Shown here one piece after another: positions 21,387 through 29,757 of a DNA stretch of 64,000 bases; the stretch's first letter is position 1; each line of letters starts with the position of its first letter. A model generated the notes under the pieces. That model had not been told where the DNA came from. It did not search any database and saw nothing but the letters and a program-made list of their open reading frames with translations. The position numbers and the translations under genes were made by a program. Origin of the DNA: Exophiala sp. HKRS030 (Eukaryota; Ascomycota; Eurotiomycetes; Chaetothyriales; Herpotrichiellaceae). The DNA lies in assembly GCA_023897205.1 (NCBI GenBank), contig JAHWDD010000007.1:868001-932000 (forward strand), in the 5' to 3' direction.

Positions 21387-22563
21387 TCAATACCCATAAC
21401 ACATCATCGGCCCATCGGTACTCATCACTTCTCTAACCTTCACATCATCTGCGAAGCCTCCAGTGACGAGAACATCATCAAGAGTCGCTGGGATGCTGGA
21501 TCCTCGCGAATTGGCGCCGTTGTACTCATATTTCTTATTGGGGTGGCGTTGCTGCCATGTCCACCATAACCGATCGACCTGAGTGTGATGCAAAAAGAAG
21601 ACCGGATCTATTCAAATTTTTAATCTTTCACTCGAGTTATGAATATTCGCAACGAGACTTACCGTAGGGCGCGGCATGAAAGGCAAAATCTCCGCCAACC
21701 CCTTGAGGGATTGCATTGTGCGCAGAGCTCTCCAGAGCAAGAAGGAATGCCTCATAATCGTCAAGCATTAGGATTTTCGAGACCCTCTCCGGATCGAGGA
21801 ACTTGCCGAGGACGTCAAAATCGACTCTATCCCAAAAGCCCCTAGACAGGCAGTGCGACTCATCGACAGGTCCAAAGGAATGTACTTGGAGCCCTGCAAA
21901 TTGACCGTTCGCTACACACCGGTCACCACCGACTGAGAATGTGTCGTGAGACGGTGTTTGGGGAAAGCTCCGACCGAACCCGTCCTCGCCGTCCCATATT
22001 ACGGAGGCCGACGGTTTCTCCCAATCCTGCGTCCAGTCCCAATATACCAGGTTCCCTTCGTATTCGCATTCCTCCCGGAGAGTCTTCTCGTAGAGATGGA
22101 TCAAGTATCGATGCCACGCGAAAAAGGGGGCACTTTGATGAGCGTATGAGCCAACTCGGGCGTGGATGCGCGGGAAATCGTCGTACAAAGACATGTTGGT
22201 TGAATTGAACCGCGAAGGCTTTCGACGAAGGCAACTGACAGCGTCGATATACTGGTGTTTCTCGTCCACGCTCAATTCAACCCAGTTTCGTCTCAGATTC
22301 TTCCGACAAAGAGTGTTATTGTTGTCAGGGACGTGAATGCTTCGACGGTGTAGCCAGTCGCTGGTGACAAAGACCATGGCCGACATGATCAGAACAACGA
22401 TCAGGACGAAGATTGTGACCCATTCGCCAGTCTTGGAAGCCCTGCCTGACCGATGCCAGCGGAAGTTTTCTTTTTGCACTTTTTCTTCGTCGAGCGCATC
22501 GTCGTTGCTTGAAGATGAACTTCGCTCGGAGCTGATACCGGGACTCACGGGCAAAATTGCCAT
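21387..22563 (-). CDS. Membrane-anchored tyrosinase-domain protein (RiPP cluster oxidase candidate)
   Basis: Two exons (22563-21663 and 21607-21387, intron 55 nt) give 373 residues. A charged 47-residue cytosolic tail precedes one membrane segment (about 48-66, IFVLIVVLIMSAMVFV), so the catalytic domain should face the secretory lumen. CuA ligands are H134, H142 and H151 (AHQSAPFFAWHRYLIHLYE). CuB has H282 and H307/H308 in DPVFFLHHTQVDRLWWTWQ, the tyrosinase hallmark; the exon junction falls just before this motif. At the position where classic tyrosinases have the second His of H-x3-H there is P286. Tyrosinase-type proteins such as UstQ act on tyrosine in ustiloxin-type RiPPs. TATAAAA at 22659-22665 (read on minus) lies about 100 bp before the start. 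The frame continues upstream only to a TTG, so the ATG at 22563 is the start. Confidence 0.85.
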
Positions 22564-22901
22564 GATGATGTTTTGTCCTGAGAAAAAAAGGAAAAGGAAG
22601 ACAACACTCAAAGTGACTGAAGAAGAGACGTATGTGGGTACTGGATCCTCCGAGCCCTGATTTTATAACGGCTTACTTTTTAGTCGGTCATTAAGAAGAG
22701 ATTCCCTACAGTAATACTACTGTCGACACTGAGTGGATCCGATCCATTCCATTCCGAGGTGGAATTCCCTACTGAACTCAGGGCAACTACTGTTTACTAC
22801 ATGTACCAGAGATAGAAATTTATGCACCTCGATGAGTTCGTTTCGACCCTGTTCAGACGCATATCTACGACACATACACAACTTTACAGAATTTGTACAT
22901 T
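22564..22901. promoter_or_regulatory. Promoter of the tyrosinase-like gene
   Basis: 338 bp between the tyrosinase-like gene and the 3' end of the hydroxylase gene, both on the minus strand. A TATA box (TATAAAA on minus, 22659-22665) is visible. Confidence 0.5.
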
Positions 22902-23829
22902 CTAATAACATCCCTCTCCGAGTATATTCATCCCATACTTGACCCCCTTTGTGACTGGCAACGAGGCATGCTTCAATCTTTCGTCCGTGGTCCAGTCCTT
23001 TTTCAGATTGATCCAAAATAGACCATTGCCAGCGACGGGACGCACCACGAGCCCCCTGGAACTATTCTTGGTGGTCCTGCCGAACTTGGCGGTGTCACTA
23101 TCGTCAGGGGCCGCCAGTTGATGAGGGAAATACGTCTCTCCTCCCTCACATTGGTCTCCGATGTAGACGAAAAAGCTCAGGAGACGGTTACACCTGTCTC
23201 CGATACCTTCGTGGGGAAATGGTCTGTCCATGTTGTCCTTGTGCATGTCGTGGCGTTCGCCGGGGGTGTACCGAACCACCTGCAGTTCTTCGAATATCGC
23301 CCACGGTAGGAACCCGGAGATCTTCTCGGCTCGTGCCGTGATACACTGTCCGACCGGGTCAGGGTTAGGGACCACGAAAGCTCTCGAGGCCGTCCGATTG
23401 TAATAGACCTTTTCTTGACTTGAGAACGGTCAAAGTGTAAGCATAGCTGCCACTACTAGGACACTGGGAGCGAAGTACGCACGCCATGTCCATCAAATAA
23501 TCAATCTCGTATGGTGAAAGGAATCCGTTGATGTATATCATTAATGGGTCGTCAGATACCATTTCGATACTGTATTGATGGGTGCAGACATATTCTGAGG
23601 TTGTCGAGGGTTGCCCACTGCCGTCAAGATCACCGACGACAACACTTTTGAGAGTATTTCGAGCATCGATACTGGCCCTTCGGATCAGGTCATTGTTCTG
23701 GATGGTATTCCAAAGCCCCAATGCCAACGCGACGATGGCTACAGTGGCCGTGGAGAATGTACCCTACGGAACAGTAGACTGTGTTATCGAGAGACCTATG
23801 CTCAGAGAATGTTGTGGTGTACTCACCAT
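22902..23829 (-). CDS. Membrane-anchored prolyl-4-hydroxylase-like 2OG-Fe(II) oxygenase
   Basis: Three exons (23829-23827, 23763-23483, 23418-22902; introns 63 and 64 nt) give 266 residues. The first coding exon is only the ATG. A short N-terminal membrane segment follows (TATVAIVALALGLWNTI), so the domain should be lumenal. The P4Hc domain starts at YINGFLSPYEIDYLMDMA and has the iron ligands H154 and D156 (RHDMHKDNMD) and H245, and the 2-oxoglutarate-binding K255 ten residues later (HASLPVTKGVKYGMN). TYFP (190-193) is the usual strand before the core. The enzyme should hydroxylate proline or a similar residue using O2 and 2-oxoglutarate. In this cluster the precursor's Pro residues are the obvious candidates; that is inference. 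It shares a 735-bp divergent promoter with the secreted kinase. Confidence 0.83.
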
Positions 23830-24564
23830 CGTTACCACAGGTTCAGCAAAAAGACTCGAGGATGGGAGGAGGCGTTGTTGAAGGAGATAGAAGAACAGAT
23901 GAAAGAATTCCTGAACAGAAATTCAAAACACTCGGTGTGAAGGAATGGGGAACCGACCTACCAAAGCGATAACTATTCTTCTGGACAGTTCTGTTTGTTC
24001 CGGTGCTCAGCTGCCAAAGATACGTTTCTTGCGGCCCCCAAAACACACGCACGACAGCGTGATGATTTCAGTCCAAGGCTCGTAGCGTTGTGGACACAGA
24101 CATATATCTGCTTGACGACGAAGATTCGTTGAATTGTTCCAGCCCGAAGGATTCTTACCTACATTGTTGAACCAGCCGAGAATGAGTCCATTGTGACCTT
24201 GGATTACATGATCTCCATGAACCACAATGTATGATTGGACACTTTATTGAGCCATGTCGTCGCTGAATTAGCCCAGATAGCTGAAAACATTGCAGTGAAC
24301 GATTCCTTACAGCTGATCCTCATCGATCGACGTGGACCCCATTTGCGGTGAACGCCAGTTGAGTCGTATGTCCTGACACAGAACGAGATGTGGATTCTTG
24401 TACCCAGAGCTTGTGCGCCCTACGACGAGAGCTTCATCATTGGTACTGAACTATTTCAATGGAAGCTTCGGAAAAAGTTGAAGCAGAGCCTGAAAGAGCC
24501 ACATGCACATGCACAGCAGCACAGGTACACAGACACGATCTTTCCAGTCAACATAGTACCACGA
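23830..24564. promoter_or_regulatory. Divergent promoter region between hydroxylase and secreted kinase
   Basis: Both genes read outward from this 735-bp stretch. No clear TATA box or palindromic CGG repeat was found by eye. No further gene is supported; the kinase frame continues upstream to 24388 with an ATG but then hides the signal peptide. Confidence 0.45.
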
Positions 24565-26577
24565 ATGGCAACGACGACAATGACCGTAACACTACGAGTG
24601 CTCCTGTTTTATCTTGGATGTATTGCGTTGGTCAACGCCGAGGACACTCCATCTTCAACACCACCATATGATCACTATCCAAACCTAGGTTTGTTCGGCA
24701 AATTCCAAAAACCCATTGCCAGAGGAGCAACGGGAGACGTCGTGCTTTTCCAACACAACAAAACGATGAAACGGTACGCGGTCAAGGCTTTTGTCAGAAA
24801 CCACATCCCCGAATACGACGAGGAATACGACCGCGACATCAGAGAAGAGTTCAATATCGCCCGACGACTGGCGCAGCATGGTAATATTGTGGAGACTTAC
24901 GACCTCATATTCGACCCTCCCTCACACAGGTGGTATATGCCCATGCAGTATTGTCCTGACTTGTTGTCCGGAAGGATTCGAGCTGCTTTCTCTACCGAGA
25001 AGTCGAAAGACCAAGAAACAGCAGTGGACAGCTATCCTGGAGATTCCCAATCACACTCGGACCAAAGTTCGTTAATGTCTTGTATATTTGGTCAACTCTT
25101 GAAAGGATTGAGCCATATGCACGACCGAGGCATAACGCACGGCGATCTCAAACCAAACAACATTGGCATCGACGAAAGGGGTCAAGTTCGAGTTCTGGAC
25201 TTTGGAATTTCATTTCAAACGTTGGACATGTTGACTGGAGAGAAACGTTTACAATGGGGTGAGTTTCCACAAAATTTTCATATCAATTCTCTGAACCCAC
25301 ATATGTTGGCTCTGGTCAAATGATGTGTTGTTGGTTGGCTACGACGTGAAACCCAGAATTGATGGCCATCATGATGGTGATGCTACCCAAAAGAACAACA
25401 AAAAAGACGTATGGACGAAGGAAGTATTGCGTCGTTTCTTCTTTCTCCACTGATATGAACGAACCCTTTTACGCCAACCCTAGCAACGTATCGGCTCGCG
25501 ACGATCAATGGTGCGGCTGTGAGAAGCTGACATAAGACCCACGAGAGAGGGGGCTCGTCGTCCATCTTCAACCAACCACTTACCGTTCCTACGGAATATG
25601 TGCGTTACAATGATACCCGACGCTTTTCGAACCGAGGTACTCATTGGGAAATTCCTAGAGTCCTGGTATTCACAGGGGAAAAGAACAGATCCTTCCGGAA
25701 GACCAATCTCACTTTTAGCTCATTGATCGGACACCACAAGCATCTTTCTCGACTCCTCCCGAGGGTCTCGCCAGACACACGGTGTTTTCGTAATCGGGGG
25801 CCAAAAAGCTTCTTTCGACTGGAGCTGAAACCACACACACTCTCTCACGCGATCACTTTCCCTAGGAGGATAACAATGCGACTACTCCTTCTCTGTCCAC
25901 ACTATGGAGGACTTCTTCTTATCAAAGACGAGTCAAATGGAGGATTACGAACAATCTTGGCATACATGAATATCTTTGTCTGGATGGATCATGTGAAACG
26001 AGCACAACCCCAGGGCTAACTTTTTCCGCCCGTGATAGGTTTACGAGGTGCCATCCCATACGCCCCGCCAGAGGTTTACCTAGAAACTCTTTATGACCCT
26101 GTCCCCGTCGACATCTTTGCGCTAGCGATCCTATTCTGCGAGATGACGGAGCCTCGGTTGCCTTGGAAGAGGCGTGTCTGGCCGGACTGGGAACGTGACT
26201 CGTTCAGTCTCTTTAGACATGATGCCAAGATGAAGAAGGACAAGAAACGACAACAAGAAAGGTCCACCACCACCACCACCAACAATAACAACGACGGTGA
26301 AGTCGGTCAAAGAGCGGTCAGCAGCCGTGACGAAGATCTGAACGAGGATGACCCTAATGTCACAGCTGGTGGTCACCATCGTACCTTTCCATTCTTGGCC
26401 TTTGAGGATTGGGAGACAGAAATCCATCGAGCCACGATGGACAGTCTGGTGACTTTGCTCCCGGTCCCTTCGAGGTGGATCATTCGACGAATGCTAGAAC
26501 CCGACCCTAACATGAGAGCGACCTGGACGGATATTTGGTCGGATGAGTGGGTTCAAAGTCTCCATGAAACTTGTTGA
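24565..26577 (+). CDS. Protein kinase with N-terminal signal peptide (RiPP cluster candidate)
   Basis: Two exons (24565-25258 and 26039-26577) give 410 residues. Residues 1-25 form a signal peptide (VTLRVLLFYLGCIALVNA, cleavage before EDTPSS). The kinase fold is complete: glycine loop RGATGDV (53-59), K74 in YAVKAF, an acid-rich helix C, HGDLKPNN with catalytic D194, D212 of DFG, the P+1 loop YAPPEV with E243, then VDIFALAILFCEMTEPRLPW and a C-lobe ending in ILEPDPNMRATW-like sequence (RRMLEPDPNMRATW). A K/Q/T/N-rich loop (KKDKKRQQERSTTTTTNNNN) interrupts the C-lobe. All catalytic residues are kept, so it is probably active and located in the secretory pathway. The 779-nt intron lies in the activation segment. 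An in-frame ATG at 24388 would add 59 residues and bury the signal peptide, so 24565 is preferred. Confidence 0.8.
25259..26038 (+). other. Unusually long intron of the kinase gene (779-780 nt)
   Basis: The donor is GGTGAG and the acceptor GATAG; exon phases match (codon GGT split after the first base) and the kinase motifs join correctly. All other introns in the window are 46-118 nt. The insert has open frames of 60-140 codons on both strands, with nothing recognisable, and might contain a decayed insertion or an unrecognised small exon. Confidence 0.6.
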
Positions 26578-26966
26578 ACGGAGAAAGAAAAGCTACGGCC
26601 TTGGAATGGTATCTTCGTAGCAGAACGTGTCCCATCACGCTAGTCACATAGATCATTTCAGAATTCTGATTGATCTTTTTTTCCCTATAGAGTAGGTATT
26701 CATATCTATCTACCTGGAGAGCTTGGCGTCTCACGCGACGGCGCCCGTACATGGATGATGTCCATATGCTTCAGACCCCGAGATTCCGCGGATTGGCTGA
26801 CTGACTGACTGACTGACTGTTGATTGCCTTCCCAACTACAGGTCTTTGAATTTCATCTTTCGTTCGGTAGTCTGGGAAAAGAACAATGAACCCCTGGTTG
26901 AAAGTATCCCCGTGTCATTTCAACTTGACCAAGCCCATGGGCCCATCAGAACGGAGGCCACTCGAT
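26578..26966. other. Convergent 3' region with a (TGAC)n microsatellite
   Basis: A perfect tetranucleotide run (about six TGAC units) lies at 26796-26819. No gene is seen between the kinase and the UstYa-like gene ends. Confidence 0.6.
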
Positions 26967-27716
26967 TCACTGCCCCAATCTAGTACACTTGAGGTACTTC
27001 AGCCTGACTCGGGTGTTGACCTTTTGGAGGTCGGGGGGATCTTTTCTCAGGATGAGGCGTTCACAGTGCAGGGTGTGAGCGTCGCTGACCGTGACGTTGT
27101 CGACGCTGTGCATGGGTCCGTCCGGCAGGGTCGCCCGCATGTACCGTTTCCAGATGTAGGTGCAGTGCCGGAGGTGCCACTCCCACGTCACGAACAGGTG
27201 GTGGTGCTCACCCAGGGCCACGACCGCGTGAGGGATCTGAGGGCTGGCCGAGTCCTTTTGCGAAAAGTACCGCCAGTCGCTGAGCCCTTCGAACTCGGCC
27301 GTCAGGGCGGCGTCGTAGCAGTCCGGTGGGATCCAGGCGTAGGACAGCATGTCAAAGACGCAACCCGCCGCGAGTGCCTCTGCTCGTGAATGACCGCACG
27401 GAGACGCGTCGTCAGAACCGAGGGAAAGTCTTTGATGATCCGCGTCGGCGTCGGTGGTGGAAATCTGGTCGAGGTCGTAGTGATCTGGACATTGCTGATT
27501 GCTGTCCGTGGTGGCCAAGGACGGTTTGAGGACCAACAACGTGACGAAGAGGGTCGAAAGTATCGCCGCCGTGAGGGCAACAATCATCCAACTCCTGACG
27601 GTTTTGTTTTTGGTTCTGGGCACTCCGACGATCAAGGGGTCGTTGAGCCTTTCGTCGTCATCACTGGCGTCGATGGGGGCATATAAACTCCTGTTGGGCT
27701 TTGCCTTGGGATCCAT
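26967..27716 (-). CDS. UstYa-related single-pass protein with two HxxHC motifs
   Basis: A single-exon protein of 249 residues. It has a 41-residue charged tail, one membrane segment (about 42-63, WMIVALTAAILSTLFVTLLVL) and a lumenal domain. That domain has a Cys-rich block (CGHSRAEALAAGCVFDMLSYAW followed by CYDAALTAEFEG) and two HxxHC motifs, H181-x2-H184-C185 and H214-x2-H217-C218. Two HxxHC motifs after one N-terminal membrane segment is the hallmark of UstYa/DUF3328 oxidases, which catalyse oxidative cyclisation in ustiloxin-type RiPPs. The CGxSxxEAxxxGCxFD block marks a wider fungal family whose members often lack assigned function, so this may be a cousin rather than a true UstYa. The ATG at 27716 is chosen; an in-frame ATG at 27797 would add 27 residues. 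It is divergent from the precursor gene. Confidence 0.75.
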   Translation of the reverse strand: MDPKAKPNRSLYAPIDASDDDERLNDPLIVGVPRTKNKTVRSWMIVALTAAILSTLFVTLLVLKPSLATTDSNQQCPDHYDLDQISTTDADADHQRLSLGSDDASPCGHSRAEALAAGCVFDMLSYAWIPPDCYDAALTAEFEGLSDWRYFSQKDSASPQIPHAVVALGEHHHLFVTWEWHLRHCTYIWKRYMRATLPDGPMHSVDNVTVSDAHTLHCERLILRKDPPDLQKVNTRVRLKYLKCTRLGQ

Positions 27717-28553
27717 GAGCTCAGAGTAGTGAGGGACTTCACGAGGTATAGTCCAAAAAAATGAAGGCAGAGAGGTCGAGTGAGAACGGAATTTCATGTA
27801 GAGGAGCTCTGGAAGGTTGAAAATCAAGAGACCGTGTTCCTGAACTCGAGATGAAGGTCAAGATGGATTCAGAAAAGGAAATCTGAAAAAGACAAAAAGG
27901 GTAGACAGACACGGCTATCTGATACTTTCGAGGATAGAACAAAGTCCATGAGCCATGAGCCAAAAGACTCTGCTTGAGCTTACCCACCAGATCACGAAGG
28001 AATCGCCCAGCATATTGATCTGCAGCTTATAGTTCACATGATTTGTCAACGAGATAATGCGAAGAAACGACCGTAGGATTCACGAGACCCAAGATCATGC
28101 ACTCCATTGCCCTATGTGAGCAATGCATAGTTAGTGTGAAGCCCAACAGACCACTCACCGTCCTCACATACACTTGTCAGCGCAATGAGCATGTTTTCGG
28201 AAGGAACATCTTTGGCATACGGAACGAGAATTCTCGTGTAGAGAGCCACCTCAAGCTCGGAAACTTGCAGTATGTGCTCTTTAGCAACGTTTCATCCTTC
28301 TGTTGGTGCTTCCGTAGAGTCATGTACTTTGCCGATCCAAGGATTCCGGCCCCCTCGCCGCGAATGCGAGGTATGAGGTTGAGAAGGTTGTGGCCAAGCG
28401 TGGGTTCCCAACCTATATAAGAAAGAGTTAGGGAGTTCGGTCAAACCATACCTTCTGACCATCACGAACCACAATCATTCTCACAGTGTCACTCCCTCTT
28501 ACCAAAGACTTTCTGTTCAGAAGCCCCCCCAACTTGACCCAGTCATCACCATT
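27717..28553. promoter_or_regulatory. Divergent promoter of UstYa-like gene and RiPP precursor; TATA box for the precursor
   Basis: 837 bp shared by the two genes. TATATAA at 28414-28420 lies 134-140 bp before the precursor ATG, followed by a CA/TC-rich leader with many pyrimidines, which suggests strong, TATA-driven expression. No open frame with support lies within. Confidence 0.6.
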
Positions 28554-29102
28554 ATGAGATTCGCCGTCATCCTCGTAGCTGCGGCGGCTTCCTTTGCCAA
28601 CACCGCTTTCGCATTCGCAAATGCCAACCCGATCGATGTTGCAGCACTCGAGAAGAGGGGCGATCTCGACGGTAACTTTCCCACTTTCATCAAAATTTGT
28701 TTTTCTGTACAGTGGCTGACCTCCCCTCAGAATCGACCGACTATCTCCCTGCCGCCAAAAGACACGTGGTCAATGTAGCTGATTTTGAAAAGCGTGCTCC
28801 TGGTGATGGTGAGTACACAATCGACATTGCTGATCAGGTATCGTGATATTGCATCTTGCTGACAGGTTTGCAGAAACAACTGGCAACTTGCCCTACGTCA
28901 AGAGGCGCGTCAGCAATGTGGAAGAGCCTGCAAAAAGACACGCAGTCAATGTAGCTGATTTCGAAAAGCGTGCTCCTGGTGATGGTGAGTACAGGATTGA
29001 CATTGCTGATCAGGTATCATGATACTGCATCTTGCTGACATGTTCCCAGAAACCACCGGGTTCTTGCCGTACGTCAAGCGACGAGTCACCAACGCAGAGT
29101 AA
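28554..29102 (+). CDS. Secreted RiPP precursor with Kex2-cleaved repeats
   Basis: Four exons (28554-28671, 28731-28808, 28874-28984, 29050-29102; introns 59, 65 and 65 nt) give 119 residues. Residues 1-20 are a signal peptide. Kex2-type KR pairs at 34-35, 49-50, 60-61, 75-76, 86-87, 97-98 and 112-113 (two of them KRR) cut the rest into peptides. Three 13-mers (36-48, 62-74, 99-111) follow a pattern in which the last two read APGDETTGxLPYV with x = N or F; the first is diverged. Two 9-mers (51-59, 88-96) read HxVNVADFE with x = V or A. Short VSNVEEPA and VTNAE pieces follow the KRR sites. Every intron cuts the same codon, after the D of each 13-mer. The layout matches fungal Kex2-processed repeat proteins and ustiloxin/phomopsin-type (dikaritin) precursors. 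Mating pheromone is unlikely. Which peptide is the mature core is unknown. Confidence 0.82.
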
Positions 29103-29108
29103 GCCATA
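28757..29108 (+). repeat. Tandem 176-bp duplication inside the precursor gene
   Basis: Two direct copies, 28757-28932 and 28933-29108 (last bases run past the stop), match through exon and intron alike at an exact 176-bp offset. Each copy carries the 9-mer, the first four codons of the 13-mer, a near-identical 65-nt intron (both containing GACATTGCTGATCAGGTATC) and the rest of the 13-mer. The first precursor unit (28640-28760) is an older, diverged copy. Confidence 0.88.
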
Positions 29109-29757
29109 CGACATTGGGTGGCGGGTGTCGTTTCTCTGAAGTCGCTCTCTGACGATTCAGACAGCCAAAAGTGGCGAGCATCAACAAAGGGGAACTGGGC
29201 AGAGAAGACGATCCAGAAGTTTCGTATCCGTACAATCTTACAAACCTGGTCCTTGATGTAGTTGAGCCGTCGGCATGAATATACATTCTTTACCAATATG
29301 TTTCATCATCGTCACCTCCACAGACTTGAGTTCAAAGAATTAAAATTTGCATTGAAAGGAAGTAGATGTAGAGAATGAGGAAGATGAGACAATGCAGTGA
29401 GACAGATTTGGGCTCAGCATATCAGAAAATAATCCGATGTCATGACGAGTAGAGTTCCCTCTTCAAGCTATACATGTTGTACCAGCCTTGCCAGATATCC
29501 TATGGTGTCTGACAAGAATGAATTTATTAGGTGTATTGATTCGCCGTAGAAACATCAACCAAGCCGAGTAACACGAGTTGCGAGAATCAAAGCATACGAC
29601 TCTCACAAGCTCTACATCGCAATCCAAAAGCCGAGGAGCGAAGAATACACAGACCAGTGATTGTTGAGATTACTACGTATACGAGTTACTGAACTTCAGT
29701 CTCTAACCAGAACGAATGGAACGAAACCATTTTCGATGTTCCTCCACATCCCTCCAC
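29103..29757. other. Convergent 3' region after the precursor gene
   Basis: No gene is supported. AT-rich 3' UTR-like sequence and short frames only. Confidence 0.5.

Noticed and set aside
24388..24564. Upstream ATG extension of the kinase
   Set aside because: It would place 59 polar residues before a good signal peptide; the ATG at 24565 is more likely.
25600..26019. 139-codon frame inside the long kinase intron
   Set aside because: No motif; splicing 25258 to 26039 joins the kinase motifs in frame, so this is intron sequence.
28554..29102. Precursor as alpha-factor-like mating pheromone
   Set aside because: KR-separated repeats fit, but the peptides lack the Trp/Cys pattern (W-C...G-Q-P-C-W) usual in Pezizomycotina alpha-type pheromones, and cluster enzymes suggest modification instead.
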